From Alphaproteobacteria bacterium (GTDB lineage: Bacteria > Pseudomonadota > Alphaproteobacteria > Rhodobacterales > Rhodobacteraceae): a stretch of DNA of 64,000 bases. Shown in pieces: positions 36,811 through 49,068 of the stretch. A model generated the notes under the pieces. The model had not been told where the DNA came from. It was given only the letters and a program-made list of their open reading frames with translations, and did no database searches. Each line of letters begins with the position of its first letter. Position 1 is the first letter of the stretch. The DNA lies in NCBI GenBank assembly GCA_030433335.1, contig JAUILL010000014.1, positions 1-64,000 on the forward strand, in the 5' to 3' direction. Made by a program: the position numbers and the translations under genes.

Positions 36811-37797
36811 TTAGCGGAGGCTGAGGCGGGGTGCCGGGCCAAGCGACAGTTGGCCGATTTTCATCATGCCATCGACAAAGGTTAGCGTGCCGTCGAACTC
36901 TCGTGGATCGCCGCTGCTCGCCGCAAGCATACCGACCATCATTCGGGTCGATTGCGCTTGGGCATGGCTGATCGCGCCAGAGTTCGCGATGTCGCTGATC
37001 ATTTGATCCCAGTTCTGCAATTTGAAATCCAGAGCGCCTGCAGGAACACCTTGGTCGTCAAATTCTAGCGTGCCGCTGGCCGCAACCTGAAGCGAGGCCC
37101 AGTGGATGTCGGCCGACACGATCTCGACCTTGGAGGGCGCGGGCGGCGCGATTGATGCGGTGCTTGCGTTCAGGGGCTCTGCAAATGTCATGCGCGTGTC
37201 GAGCGCCAGTGTTTCAAAGCGGTCCGGCAGGGTAATTCCACCCACGAGAGGCAGCTTCAGGGACATCTGGTCAGCGGAAACTGCGATCTTGTAGTCAGAG
37301 ATTGCGCCCGCTTCACGCTCTGCCGCGAATTTAAAATCCTGAGCAGTCCAAGACCCGCGGTCCGATTTTGCTTCGATCCCTTTGCCCACGAGGGACAAAC
37401 GATTGAGGATGTCACTGTCATCGCTGTCCAGAACAATGCTGGCGCGCAGATCTTCGTGACGCAGTGTTGCGTGGACAAATGGGGTCTGCACAATCTGGCT
37501 CTCTGGCCAAATGGCGATGACGTGCGAGGGGTTATAGACCAGTGAAAGCAGCTGGAAGAAAGGGGCGGACCACTTCACGGTACCCTCTTGATCCGCAAGT
37601 GTAACCTCGTCGAGCGTAGCGTCGACACGGTTGGGGAAGCCTGCGACAGACAGGTCACTGTAGGATGCCTCCCACCCATCTTGCTGCTTGGCAACGAACC
37701 AATTCTCGATCGCTGCTTTCTTTTGGCCAGAAGCAGAAAACCAATATCCGGACCATAATCCGGCTAAAATAACTGTAATCGCAATAAGGCGTTTCAT
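36811..37797 (-). CDS. DUF2125-domain protein
   Basis: 328 aa, single N-terminal membrane or signal segment (MKRLIAITVILAGLWSGYWF). The start of the mature part, GWEASYSDLSVAGFPNRVDATLDEV, is characteristic of DUF2125, a mostly beta family of alphaproteobacteria. It is convergent with the extensin-like gene and divergent from chaC. Function is unknown; a periplasmic or outer-membrane-facing role is likely from the signal. Confidence 0.8.
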   Translation of the reverse strand: MKRLIAITVILAGLWSGYWFSASGQKKAAIENWFVAKQQDGWEASYSDLSVAGFPNRVDATLDEVTLADQEGTVKWSAPFFQLLSLVYNPSHVIAIWPESQIVQTPFVHATLRHEDLRASIVLDSDDSDILNRLSLVGKGIEAKSDRGSWTAQDFKFAAEREAGAISDYKIAVSADQMSLKLPLVGGITLPDRFETLALDTRMTFAEPLNASTASIAPPAPSKVEIVSADIHWASLQVAASGTLEFDDQGVPAGALDFKLQNWDQMISDIANSGAISHAQAQSTRMMVGMLAASSGDPREFDGTLTFVDGMMKIGQLSLGPAPRLSLR

Positions 37798-37860
37798 GCC
37801 CTTACCCTTTCTAAAAATCTGTCCCCTGTTTACAGACGCTAGAAAAAGGAGGCCAGCATC

Positions 37861-38391
37861 ATGAGCATGTGGGTATTCGGATATGGGTCACTTCTGTGGA
37901 ATCCGGGTTTTGAGGTCGCGGAAAAGAGGCTCGCGACCCTAGAGGGATATCACCGGTCATTCAGCATGCGCTCGGTCACCCATCGAGGCAGCCATGATGC
38001 GATGGGGCTGGTGTTGGCTCTGGACGCGGATACCGAGGCTACATGCGACGGGCTAGCACTGCGGGTGGCGCCGGGCACCGAAGAGGCGACGCTAGACTAC
38101 CTGCGCGAACGGGAACTGGTCACAGCAGCCTATCTGGAGCGGCACCTGCCTGTGCATCTGGATGATGGCCGTTTGGTCGAGGCGGTGACCTATATTATCG
38201 ATCCCGATCACAACCAGTATTGCGGCGGTCTGCCCCTAGAGGAGCAGGCCCAGATTATCGCTCGCGCACGGGGCAAGATGGGGCCGAATTGGGAGTACCT
38301 CTATAATACCGCATCGCAACTCCGCGAATTGGGAATTTCAGATGCAGATTTGGACTGGCTCGAGAACCGAGTGCGCGAGATCATTGGATAA
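37861..38391 (+). CDS. ChaC-type gamma-glutamylcyclotransferase
   Basis: 176 aa. VFGYGSLLWNPGFE at the start is the substrate-binding loop of ChaC-type enzymes, which cut glutathione to 5-oxoproline and Cys-Gly. A central RELVTAAYLERHLPV segment supplies conserved acidic residues, and the C-terminal part NWEYLYNTASQLRELGI is the usual ChaC end. AAGGAGGCC precedes ATG 37861. Confidence 0.88.
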   Translation: MSMWVFGYGSLLWNPGFEVAEKRLATLEGYHRSFSMRSVTHRGSHDAMGLVLALDADTEATCDGLALRVAPGTEEATLDYLRERELVTAAYLERHLPVHLDDGRLVEAVTYIIDPDHNQYCGGLPLEEQAQIIARARGKMGPNWEYLYNTASQLRELGISDADLDWLENRVREIIG

Positions 38392-38462
38392 TCCTTTGCG
38401 CTTTGGTGCTTAGTCCCTATGGTGAGGTCGGATTTCAACTACGAGGGCAGGGGGCGTCACGC

Positions 38463-39677
38463 ATGAACCGCGAGTCCGAGCCGCATTTTTCACAGCCGAT
38501 CCGGCAGATTTTCCTGATGGTCGTCGCTCTGGGTTTAACCGGAGCAGGGGCCTCTTTCGCCTATGGTGTGGTGCGTCCTCTGTTCGTCGCGAACCCTTGG
38601 TTGAATGGCACGATTGCGCTGGTCTTCGTCTTCGGCGTGCTGGCCTGTTTCGTTCAGGTTGGGCAGCTCATCGCATCTGTCCGCTGGATCGAAGCCTTTG
38701 CCGGAGATCGCAATGACGGGTCGATCCGCACACCGCGCCTGCTGAAGCCTCTGGCGGCGCTGCTGTCGTCTCGGGGTCACCGGATGAAGATCAGCTCGAC
38801 CGCGGCACAGTCGATTCTGGACAGTCTTGCCACACGGATCGACGAAGCGCGTGAGATTACGCGCTATGTGGTCAACTTGCTCATCTTCCTCGGTCTGCTG
38901 GGGACGTTCTATGGTCTGGCGACCACGGTGCCTGCTGTTGTGGACACGATCCGCAGCCTTGCACCGGCGGACGGTGACAGTGGCTCGGAAATGTTCTCGC
39001 GCCTGATGACCGGCCTTGAGAGCCAACTTGGCGGCATGGGTGTCGCATTCTCCAGCTCGCTGCTGGGCCTGGCAGGGTCGCTTGTTGTTGGCTTGCTCGA
39101 GTTGTTCGCGGGTCACGGCCAGAACCGCTTTTACCGCGAGCTCGAAGAGTGGCTGACCTCGATCACCCGCCTCGGCTACGTCGGTGATAGCGATGGCGCG
39201 AGCCCAGAGCAGGGCGCGATGGTCCACGTTCTGGAACAGATGGCCGACCAGATGGAGCGTATGCACGACGCGCTAACGAACTCTGACAAGCAAAGCCATT
39301 CACTGGACGCCCATTTGGGGCAGCTGACCAGCGCTGTAGATCGGATGAGCGAAAAGTTGGCTGTGATCGACAACAGCGATCTGGCCCACGGACTTCAGCG
39401 GATCGCGCAGGGCCAGCAGCAGGTCGTCGATGCGCTGCACATGGCCATCGCGCAGGGCCAACAGCAACAAAGCGGCGAGAGCGCCCCTGACGAAGAGACA
39501 CGGATGCGCATTCGGTCGATTGACCTTCAGATGCTGCAACTCCTCGAAGATATGAAGGCGGGACGTCAGGAAACCCTGTCGGAGTTGCGGACGGATATCG
39601 CCGCCCTGACCCGTGCAGTTCAGCGTCTTGGGGCCTCGGATGGCGCGGTGTCGCGCCGGATGCGGGACGAGGGGTAG
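38463..39677 (+). CDS. MotA/TolQ/ExbB-type proton-channel family protein with coiled-coil tail
   Basis: 404 aa inner-membrane protein. TM segments lie near residues 15-37, 48-68, 135-155 and 190-215. The third and fourth contain NLLIFLGLLGTFYGLATTVP and GGMGVAFSSSLLGLAGSLVV, the MotA/TolQ/ExbB channel motif with conserved Gly, Pro and Thr. Residues about 255-390 form a cytoplasmic coiled coil. It precedes a MotB/OmpA-like gene by 3 bp, so the two likely build one ion-driven complex. The start at ATG 38463 is chosen because the first helix follows closely. Confidence 0.85.
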   Translation: MNRESEPHFSQPIRQIFLMVVALGLTGAGASFAYGVVRPLFVANPWLNGTIALVFVFGVLACFVQVGQLIASVRWIEAFAGDRNDGSIRTPRLLKPLAALLSSRGHRMKISSTAAQSILDSLATRIDEAREITRYVVNLLIFLGLLGTFYGLATTVPAVVDTIRSLAPADGDSGSEMFSRLMTGLESQLGGMGVAFSSSLLGLAGSLVVGLLELFAGHGQNRFYRELEEWLTSITRLGYVGDSDGASPEQGAMVHVLEQMADQMERMHDALTNSDKQSHSLDAHLGQLTSAVDRMSEKLAVIDNSDLAHGLQRIAQGQQQVVDALHMAIAQGQQQQSGESAPDEETRMRIRSIDLQMLQLLEDMKAGRQETLSELRTDIAALTRAVQRLGASDGAVSRRMRDEG

Positions 39678-39680
39678 GCC

Positions 39681-41636
39681 ATGGCTCTGTCGCGCAGAAC
39701 GGGCCAACGGTTTCAGGGCTCGATCTGGCCGGGTTTCGTGGATGCGATGACCGGCCTTTTGTTGGTGCTTATGTTTGTTTTGACGATCTTTATGGTCGTT
39801 CAATCTGTCCTGCGCGAACAAATCACCGGACAAGAAACCCAGATTCAAGATCAGGAAATCCAGCTTGATGCTTTGGGCACCGAAGTGGCGGCGCTGGCAC
39901 AGGCCTTGGGGTTGGCCGAGAGCAAGTCAGAAGGGCTCGAGACCCGCATCGGCGAGTTGACGGCAACCTTGTCGAACACCCGCGCCGAAATTGCCGCCCG
40001 CACCGAGGAATTGGCCGAAGCGCAGGACGCCATCACTGCCTTCGAGGCACGGGTCGCGTCGTTGCTGTCTGAACAGTCCAATCTCGAGGCTGAACGCGAC
40101 ACCCTGAACGCCTCGCTCCTGAGCGCGCAAGAAGAGTTGGACGCCAAGGCTGAGGCCACAGCGCTAGATGCCGCGAAACGCGCAGCGTTGGAAGCTATGG
40201 TGCAGGACCTAGAGGCCCAATCCGCAGAGCAGGCGGCTGCGCTGAGCGAAGCCGAAGCTGCGCGTCTGACCGAAGCCGAGGCCGCAGCCGCCTTGCGCAA
40301 GCGGTTGGAAGAGGCTGATACAGAACTGACCGCGATGACCTTGGCGCTCGAGGCGCAGCGCAAAGAGGCAGAGGATACTCTGACCAAACTGGCAGCCGCA
40401 AATGCTGTGCAGGACGATCTGAACAAGCGCTTGGCGACGGTCATTCTGGCGCGGGATGCCCTGAAGGACGAGTTGGATACTCTTGCTGCACAAAGCTCGC
40501 AGACCGACGAAGCTCGGGCAGAGCTCGAGAGCCGCCTGCAGGCTGCGATCGCCAACGAGCAGAAGTCCCAAGAGGCTGCTGCACAGGTGGCCAGCCTAGA
40601 GGAACAATTGGCTGCTGCTTTGGCTGCGCGGCAGGACACCGAGGCGGAACTGAAGCGGCTGCGCGAAGCAGGCATTTCGCTCGACGATCAATTGGCAGCG
40701 GCATTGGCCATGCAGGCGCAGGCTGAGGGGCGCGCAGAGGAAGAGGCTTCTCGTGCTGCCGATGCCCAAGCGGCCTCCGACAGGCTGCGAGAGCAACTTG
40801 CCGCTGCGCTTGCAGATCAACAGGCGGCGACGTCTCAGTTGACCGAAGCCGAACAACGCGCCGCATTGCTGGCCACCGCGCAGGAGGCACTGGCAGGGCA
40901 AGAAGCCAAAACCGCCGAAGCCGAAATGAAAGTCGAACTGTTGAACCAGCAACTCTCTGCTCTGCGGGGGCAGTTGGGCCAGCTTCAGGGATTGCTGGAT
41001 GACGCCAAAGAACGGGACGCCGCAGCTCAGATCCAGCTGCAGTCTTTGGGGACTGACCTGAATGCTGCGCTGGCGCGCGCCGCTGCCGAAGAGCGCCGTC
41101 GCCGCGAGTTGGAAGAGGCCGAGAACGCCCGCCTCGCCGAAGAGGCTGCGCGTCTTGCTGCAGAAGCCGAGGAACTGGCGCGCTATCGCTCTGATTTCTT
41201 TGGCCGTCTGCGTGACCTCTTGGGCAGCCAAGAGGGCGTACAGATCAAAGGTGACCGCTTTGTGTTTTCGTCCGAAGTACTGTTCGATCAGGGCGATGCG
41301 ACCCTTTCGGGCGAGGGACGTGCGCAGGTTGGAAATGTGGCGAGCATCCTGAGAACGGTTGCAAGTGACATTCCCGAGGGAATCGACTGGATCCTGCGTG
41401 TGGATGGACACACGGACAACATTCCCCTGTCGGGAACCGGCGAGTTCGCGGATAACTGGGAGCTCAGTCAGGCCCGCGCACTGTCAGTTGTGCGCTATAT
41501 GGTAAATGACTTGGGGATCCCGCCCAATCGCCTTTCGGCCAACGGCTTTGGTGAGTTTCAGCCGATTAATCCCGAGAACTCCGCCGACGCCCGCGCTCAG
41601 AACCGCCGCATCGAGTTGAAATTCACCGAGCGATAA
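39681..41636 (+). CDS. MotB/OmpA-family protein with a long periplasmic coiled coil
   Basis: 651 aa. A single N-terminal TM (about 17-38, GFVDAMTGLLLVLMFVLTIF) contains D21, positioned like the proton-carrying Asp of MotB/TolR. Residues about 40-510 are a very long, Ala/Glu/Gln-rich coiled coil. Residues about 525-651 are an OmpA-type peptidoglycan-binding domain (RVDGHTDNIPLSG, NWELSQARALSVVRYM, NRRIELKF). It pairs with the upstream MotA/TolQ-like protein. It is not a flagellar MotB by length or context. A bidirectional terminator follows. Confidence 0.87.
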   Translation: MALSRRTGQRFQGSIWPGFVDAMTGLLLVLMFVLTIFMVVQSVLREQITGQETQIQDQEIQLDALGTEVAALAQALGLAESKSEGLETRIGELTATLSNTRAEIAARTEELAEAQDAITAFEARVASLLSEQSNLEAERDTLNASLLSAQEELDAKAEATALDAAKRAALEAMVQDLEAQSAEQAAALSEAEAARLTEAEAAAALRKRLEEADTELTAMTLALEAQRKEAEDTLTKLAAANAVQDDLNKRLATVILARDALKDELDTLAAQSSQTDEARAELESRLQAAIANEQKSQEAAAQVASLEEQLAAALAARQDTEAELKRLREAGISLDDQLAAALAMQAQAEGRAEEEASRAADAQAASDRLREQLAAALADQQAATSQLTEAEQRAALLATAQEALAGQEAKTAEAEMKVELLNQQLSALRGQLGQLQGLLDDAKERDAAAQIQLQSLGTDLNAALARAAAEERRRRELEEAENARLAEEAARLAAEAEELARYRSDFFGRLRDLLGSQEGVQIKGDRFVFSSEVLFDQGDATLSGEGRAQVGNVASILRTVASDIPEGIDWILRVDGHTDNIPLSGTGEFADNWELSQARALSVVRYMVNDLGIPPNRLSANGFGEFQPINPENSADARAQNRRIELKFTER

Positions 41637-41637
41637 G

Positions 41638-41662
41638 AAAAGGGCACCAAGCGGTGCCCTTT
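41638..41662. terminator. Bidirectional terminator between convergent genes
   Basis: AAAGGGCACC-AAGC-GGTGCCCTTT is a near-perfect stem with A/T feet, between the OmpA-family gene and the M23 gene. Confidence 0.85.
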
Positions 41663-41666
41663 GTGC

Positions 41667-42623
41667 TTAACGGTGGATTTCGACCTGAGTGACGCGCTTG
41701 TCAATTACTTTGCCGTCCCGGAATAGGGTGATCTGACCGGTATAGCGTCCAGTGGGCCAGCCGCCGTTCGGCGCTTTGCGCCCGCCTGCGCGGAAGTACT
41801 GCGCCTGCTGCTTGTCCAATGTGACCTCTTGATCGAAGACCTCGCCGTAGGGGCCAGTGATAGAAAACGCCATCACGTCGCCTGGTTGAGACCCAAAGGC
41901 ATAGCCCCACAGTACGACAGGGTCGGTGCGGGCGATGTCCGGCTCTGGCAGGCCTTCTTTGATGGCGTCGTAGGCCGGCACCGCATCCGAAAAGCCGAGT
42001 GTGTAGAGGGCAGTCGGTTGATAGCTGATTGGCTCTGCCCATAGAGACAAGCTGCTATCACCGCAGGTCGTGGTGTCCGGAGCGAAGGGATCCACCACCT
42101 CGCCGTTCTGACGAACCGATAGGTGCAAGTGCGGGAATTGCGTGCGCCCGCTGAAACCGACCTGCCCTAAGGGGGTCCCTGCAGTGACGGTGTCCCCAGT
42201 CTTAACCGAGACCGTACCCAAAGCCATGTGGCAGTATTGGGTTTCCCAGCCATTGCCGTGGTCGATGACAACGCCGTTGCCGCAGTCGCGCCCCTCGATA
42301 TCTTCTGAAGGGGTGTCGTCGAGTCCGAGGTCTGGCATGCCATCGCGCACACCGCGCACGGTCCCGCCTGCCGCTGCCAGAACAGCGACACCAGCCCGGC
42401 GATCTTGATGTGTGGGAAGAGCGAAGTCCGTGCCCTTGTGACCGTCATAGCTCAGGCTTCCGCAGGTGAAGTCAGCGGACGCATCGCTTGGGTCACGATC
42501 TGTAAATTGCTGAATGAAGCAGGTTTTGCCTAACGTGCAGTCAATGGGAAGTTGCAGGGAAATATCCTGCGCCAAAAGCGGAGAAGCCCCCGCCGTTATG
42601 GCGAGGGCAATCAAATGTTTCAT
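41667..42623 (-). CDS. M23-family metallopeptidase (periplasmic)
   Basis: 318 aa. The signal peptide is MKHLIALAITAGASPLLAQ. The LytM/M23 zinc site is present as DGHKGTDFALP (His and Asp ligands) and FPHLHLSVRQNG (HxH), with NGWETQYCHMA between. Six or more Cys residues suggest disulfides. A C-terminal beta-rich domain of about 100 aa follows. The start abuts the clpA stop with no gap. Activity against peptidoglycan cross-links or a similar substrate is likely. Confidence 0.88.
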   Translation of the reverse strand: MKHLIALAITAGASPLLAQDISLQLPIDCTLGKTCFIQQFTDRDPSDASADFTCGSLSYDGHKGTDFALPTHQDRRAGVAVLAAAGGTVRGVRDGMPDLGLDDTPSEDIEGRDCGNGVVIDHGNGWETQYCHMALGTVSVKTGDTVTAGTPLGQVGFSGRTQFPHLHLSVRQNGEVVDPFAPDTTTCGDSSLSLWAEPISYQPTALYTLGFSDAVPAYDAIKEGLPEPDIARTDPVVLWGYAFGSQPGDVMAFSITGPYGEVFDQEVTLDKQQAQYFRAGGRKAPNGGWPTGRYTGQITLFRDGKVIDKRVTQVEIHR

Positions 42624-44960
<2,337 letters not shown>

Positions 44961-45115
44961 TGGGGGTGCTCCTCTTGATCGGGGTCAGAGGGGCCCGAGG
45001 CCCCAACCAACCGTGGCCTGCATAAGTTAAAGTTTGGTCGTTCCTCGCAGGTCTTCAAGAGAAAACTTGGAATTATCCGACCAAATAGGAGTACGCGGAT
45101 GATCTTTGTGATGGG

Positions 45116-45886
45116 TTAAAAGGCATCTTTCATCGCGCGGATACGAGCAAACACTGAGGAATCCGCTGCATGAACCATGCCAAGCGCCTCTTTCACATCG
45201 CCGTTACATGCTCGGAGGAATGGATTCGTTTTAAGCTCTGTTTCGAGGGAAACCGGAACGGTGGGTTCATCCTTGGCGCGTTTTTCCGCGATTTCTTCGG
45301 CGCGTTTCTGCAGATCGGGATTCTCTGGCTCGACCGTGAGGGCGAATTTCGCGTTTGATGCGGTGTATTCGTGGCCCGAGTAGACCATGGTTTCGGGGGG
45401 CAGGGCGGCCATCTTTGACAGGCTCTCCCACATCATCTCCGGCGTGCCCTCGAACAGGCGCCCGCATCCCAGCGCCATCAGGCTGTCGGCCGAGAACAGC
45501 GCAGCGCTCTCGGGGAAGTAAAACGCGATGTGCCCGACGGTGTGACCCGACACATCAATCACCCGACCGGTTTCCGTGCCCACTTGGACCACGCTGTTCT
45601 CTTTGACCTTGAGGTCGAGCGGGGGCATTCGGTTCTGGTCAGCCTCGGCCCCGACAACGCGCGCTTGGGCAAACCGTTCCAGCATGTCAGGCACGCCCTG
45701 AACGTGGTCATGGTGATGGTGGGTCAAGAGAATGACGTCCGCCGCCCACCCGCGTGCATCGAGCGCGGCGATGATCGGGGCAGCTTCTGGGACATCGATG
45801 ACTGCGGTTTCGCCCGATTGAGGGTCATGCGCCAAATAAGCGTAATTGTCCGCAAGGCAGGGAACTGTAATGATCTCGAGGGGCAT
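45116..45886 (-). CDS. gloB: Hydroxyacylglutathione hydrolase (glyoxalase II)
   Basis: 256 aa, the standard GloB length. The metallo-beta-lactamase motif is LLTHHHHDHVQG (HxHxDH), followed by DVSGHTVGHIAFYFP and VYSGHEYTASNAKFA. It hydrolyses S-lactoylglutathione to lactate and glutathione. ATG 45886 gives the family's MPLEIITVPCLADNYAYL start. It is divergent from the methyltransferase gene. Confidence 0.93.
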   Translation of the reverse strand: MPLEIITVPCLADNYAYLAHDPQSGETAVIDVPEAAPIIAALDARGWAADVILLTHHHHDHVQGVPDMLERFAQARVVGAEADQNRMPPLDLKVKENSVVQVGTETGRVIDVSGHTVGHIAFYFPESAALFSADSLMALGCGRLFEGTPEMMWESLSKMAALPPETMVYSGHEYTASNAKFALTVEPENPDLQKRAEEIAEKRAKDEPTVPVSLETELKTNPFLRACNGDVKEALGMVHAADSSVFARIRAMKDAF

Positions 45887-45949
45887 GGCGTTTCCTGTCG
45901 CTATTGCTATTGTTCCCCAAGAGACTGACCGAAGGGGCACCAAGGCGCA

Positions 45950-46699
45950 ATGCATCTGGATGTGCAAGATCTGCGAAATTTCTACTATCGCAGCGCTTTG
46001 GGGCGGGCCGCGCAGCGCGTGATCCGCGATGAAGTCGTGCGTTTCTGGCCCGAAGCGCGGGGCCAGTCCGTCCTTGGATACGGTTTCGCTGTCCCTCTTT
46101 TGCGCCCGTATTTGCAGTCTGCGCGCCGTGTGACTGCACTGATGCCGGGCCCCCAAGGGGTGATGTCATGGCCTGCGGGAATGCCAAACGTCTCTGTCCT
46201 CTGTCAGGAAGCGAACTGGCCGATCGAGACAGGTCATGTCGATAAGTTGATCGTCATGCATGGGCTCGAATCCTCTGAGCAGCCTGATCTGGTGCTGGAA
46301 GAGGCCTCGCGGGTGCTCGGGCCGGGCGGCAGCGCGATCTTTATTGTGCCGAACCGGGCAGGGGTTTGGTCCCGTCGGGACACCACGCCTTTCGGCTTTG
46401 GCCGACCGTTCAGTGCCAGTCAGCTCGAAGTGCAGCTTCAGCGCAGCGGGTTCCAGCCAAAGCGGACGAGTTCCTTGCTCCACCAGCCGCCCTCTCATCG
46501 CCGCTTCTGGCTGCGCTCTGGTCCACTGATCGAAAAGATGGCTCGCACGGTCGGTGCAGGTCTGCCGGGCGGGGTCATTCTGCTCGAAGCGCAAAAGTTG
46601 ACTCAGGAACCATCTGGTGGGGGCACGGCGGTCGCGACCCGTCCTCTCAAAGTGCTGGCTGGTCTGGCTGCACCCGAGGCGAAGCCCGCCGGCGCCTGA
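45950..46699 (+). CDS. Class I SAM-dependent methyltransferase-like protein
   Basis: 249 aa. The methyltransferase core is degenerate: [16 protein letters not shown] replaces the usual GxGxG motif I, but [39 protein letters not shown] matches motifs IV-VI of Methyltransf_11. Residues past 200 are Pro/Ala-rich. It is commonly divergent from gloB in Rhodobacteraceae, as here with 63 bp between. The substrate is unknown. Confidence 0.75.
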   Translation: MHLDVQDLRNFYYRSALGRAAQRVIRDEVVRFWPEARGQSVLGYGFAVPLLRPYLQSARRVTALMPGPQGVMSWPAGMPNVSVLCQEANWPIETGHVDKLIVMHGLESSEQPDLVLEEASRVLGPGGSAIFIVPNRAGVWSRRDTTPFGFGRPFSASQLEVQLQRSGFQPKRTSSLLHQPPSHRRFWLRSGPLIEKMARTVGAGLPGGVILLEAQKLTQEPSGGGTAVATRPLKVLAGLAAPEAKPAGA

Positions 46700-46865
46700 G
46701 GGAATCGCTGCCTGCCTCAAAATGTGTCACGAATGCGGCACAAGGTAGCGGGAGGCGAGATTAATTTGCCCTTCTCAACAAATGCTAGCGCCATCTACGA
46801 CTTTAAAAGTGTGATCCAATGTTGCGAGGTCCGTCACCCTCTGCTAAGTCCTGCGCGATTTCGAT

Positions 46866-46890
46866 GCCCGTAGGGATAGGACCTACGGGC
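46866..46890 (+). other. Leader hairpin ahead of atpH
   Basis: GCCCGTAGG-GATAGGA-CCTACGGGC is a perfect 9-bp stem with a 7-nt loop, about 60 bp upstream of atpH. No U-tract follows, so it is not a classical terminator. It could stabilise the F1 operon message or regulate it. Confidence 0.5.
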
Positions 46891-46949
46891 AATAACGCCC
46901 CCGATACGACATTTCGACGGGTCGGGGCCAAGACATCGGAAGGGTGGAC

Positions 46950-47510
46950 GTGTCCGAACCAGCTTCGATCTCCTTCGGCATCGCGCAACGCTATGCCTCT
47001 GCCGTATTTGATCTCGCCCTCGAGACCAAATCGCTCGACTCCGTTGAAAAGGACGTAGACGCACTGGCTGCCGCATTGGCAGGTAGCGACGATCTTCGTG
47101 AACTGATCAACAACCCCGTTTACACGCGCGAAGAGCAAGGCGCTGCGATTGCAGCCGTTGCAACTCAAATGGGCGTGAGCGACATCGTAAAGAACACTCT
47201 GGCGCTGATGGCGTCCAAGCGTCGTCTCTTTGCCATGCCGCAGCTGATCGCAGCTATGCGCGAGAAGATTGCAGCCTGCAAAGGTGAAGTCACCGCTGAG
47301 GTTGTAAGCGCCACGGCTCTGTCCGACGCGCAAAAGGACAAACTTGCAGCTGCTCTGAAAGAGAGCATCGGCAAGGACGTGAAGATTGACGCCGCCGTTG
47401 ATGAAACCCTCATCGGTGGTCTCGTTGTTAAGGTGGGCTCGAAGATGGTCGACACGTCGATCCGCTCCAAGCTCAACGCCCTACAGAATGCAATGAAAGA
47501 GGTCGGATAA
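46950..47510 (+). CDS. atpH: F1 ATP synthase delta subunit
   Basis: 186 aa. [23 protein letters not shown] at the start and the C-terminal [20 protein letters not shown] are the delta/OSCP signature. GTG 46950 is chosen because GGAAGGG lies 6 bp upstream and orthologues begin with MSEPAS; GTG 46944 is two codons longer. It connects the stator to the catalytic head. It is first in the F1 operon, 0 bp from atpA. Confidence 0.92.
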   Translation: MSEPASISFGIAQRYASAVFDLALETKSLDSVEKDVDALAAALAGSDDLRELINNPVYTREEQGAAIAAVATQMGVSDIVKNTLALMASKRRLFAMPQLIAAMREKIAACKGEVTAEVVSATALSDAQKDKLAAALKESIGKDVKIDAAVDETLIGGLVVKVGSKMVDTSIRSKLNALQNAMKEVG

Positions 47511-49049
47511 ATGGGTATCCAAGCAGCCGAAATTTCTGCGATCCTAAAGGAGCAGATTAAAAACTTTGGCCAAGACGCCGAAGTGGCCGAGGTTGGCCGC
47601 GTTCTTTCCGTCGGTGACGGTATTGCGCGCGTTCACGGTCTGGACAACGTCCAGGCGGGTGAAATGGTCGAATTCCCCGGTGGCATCCAGGGCATGGCGC
47701 TGAACCTTGAAACCGACAACGTCGGTGTCGTTATCTTTGGTTCGGACCGTGACATTAAAGAAGGTGACACCGTTAAGCGCACCAACTCGATCGTGGACGT
47801 TCCCGCCGGCGAAGGCCTGCTGGGTCGCGTTGTCGACGGTCTGGGTAACCCGCTGGACGGCAAAGGCCCCATCGTATTCTCGGAGCGCCGCATCGCTGAC
47901 TCCAAAGCGCCGGGCATTATCCCCCGTAAATCGGTTCACGAGCCCATGGCGACCGGCCTCAAAGCCGTTGACGCGATGATCCCGATCGGCCGTGGCCAGC
48001 GCGAGCTGATCATTGGCGACCGTCAGACCGGTAAAACTGCCGTTGCTCTGGACGCGATCCTGAACCAGAAGTCGTACAACGACGCAGCTGGCGGCGACGA
48101 AAGCAAGAAGCTGTACTGCATCTACGTTGCGGTTGGCCAGAAGCGTTCGACCGTTGCTCAGCTGGTTAAGAAGCTGGAAGAAACCGGCGCGATTGAATAC
48201 TCGATCGTCGTTGCGGCGACCGCTTCGGACCCCGCACCCATGCAGTTCCTGGCGCCCTACGCCGCGACCGCAATGGCAGAATACTTCCGCGACAACGGCA
48301 AGCACGCCCTGATCATCTACGATGACCTGTCCAAGCAGGCCGTTTCGTACCGTCAGATGTCGCTGCTGCTGCGTCGTCCCCCGGGCCGTGAAGCGTACCC
48401 CGGCGACGTTTTCTACCTCCACTCGCGTCTGCTCGAGCGTTCGGCGAAAATGGGCGACGATCACGGCGCAGGCTCGCTGACCGCTCTGCCGATCATCGAA
48501 ACTCAGGGCGGCGACGTTTCGGCGTTTATTCCGACCAACGTGATCTCGATCACCGACGGTCAGATCTTCCTTGAAACCGACCTGTTCTACCAGGGCATCC
48601 GTCCCGCTGTGAACACCGGTCTGTCGGTTTCGCGTGTGGGTTCGTCCGCTCAGACCAACGCAATGAAAACTGTTGCAGGTCCGGTTAAGCTGGAACTGGC
48701 TCAGTACCGCGAAATGGCAGCATTTGCTCAGTTCGGCTCGGACCTCGACGCCGCAACCCAGAAGCTGCTGAACCGTGGCGCGCGTCTGACCGAGCTGATG
48801 AAACAGCCTCAGTACGCACCGCTGACCAACGCTGAAATCGTTGTCGTGATCTTCGCTGGTACTCAGGGCTACCTGGACAACGTACCGGTCAAAGAAGTCG
48901 GCCGTTACGAAGCTGGTCTGCTGAAGTTCCTCCGCACCCAGAAGAAAGACCTTCTGGACTGGATCACCAACGAAGATCCCAAGATCAAGGGTGATGCAGC
49001 GGACAAGATCAAAGCGGTTCTCGACGAATACGCCAAGACTTTCGCATAA
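47511..49049 (+). CDS. atpA: F1 ATP synthase alpha subunit
   Basis: 512 aa regulatory nucleotide-binding subunit. The P-loop GDRQTGKT is at residues 169-176, and [17 protein letters not shown] is the alpha/beta family signature. It lies between atpH and atpG. It assembles as an alpha3-beta3 ring on the cytoplasmic side of the membrane. Confidence 0.98.
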   Translation: MGIQAAEISAILKEQIKNFGQDAEVAEVGRVLSVGDGIARVHGLDNVQAGEMVEFPGGIQGMALNLETDNVGVVIFGSDRDIKEGDTVKRTNSIVDVPAGEGLLGRVVDGLGNPLDGKGPIVFSERRIADSKAPGIIPRKSVHEPMATGLKAVDAMIPIGRGQRELIIGDRQTGKTAVALDAILNQKSYNDAAGGDESKKLYCIYVAVGQKRSTVAQLVKKLEETGAIEYSIVVAATASDPAPMQFLAPYAATAMAEYFRDNGKHALIIYDDLSKQAVSYRQMSLLLRRPPGREAYPGDVFYLHSRLLERSAKMGDDHGAGSLTALPIIETQGGDVSAFIPTNVISITDGQIFLETDLFYQGIRPAVNTGLSVSRVGSSAQTNAMKTVAGPVKLELAQYREMAAFAQFGSDLDAATQKLLNRGARLTELMKQPQYAPLTNAEIVVVIFAGTQGYLDNVPVKEVGRYEAGLLKFLRTQKKDLLDWITNEDPKIKGDAADKIKAVLDEYAKTFA

Positions 49050-49068
49050 GCTCTGAAAGGACTGGATT

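Noticed and set aside
38463-41636. Zorya anti-phage system
   Set aside because: Only a ZorAB-like motor plan is present. No ZorC/D or ZorE-like effector lies nearby, and the neighbours are ChaC and an M23 peptidase.
46944-46952. atpH start at GTG 46944
   Set aside because: GTG 46950 has better spacing to GGAAGGG and matches the usual MSEPAS start; the difference is two codons.
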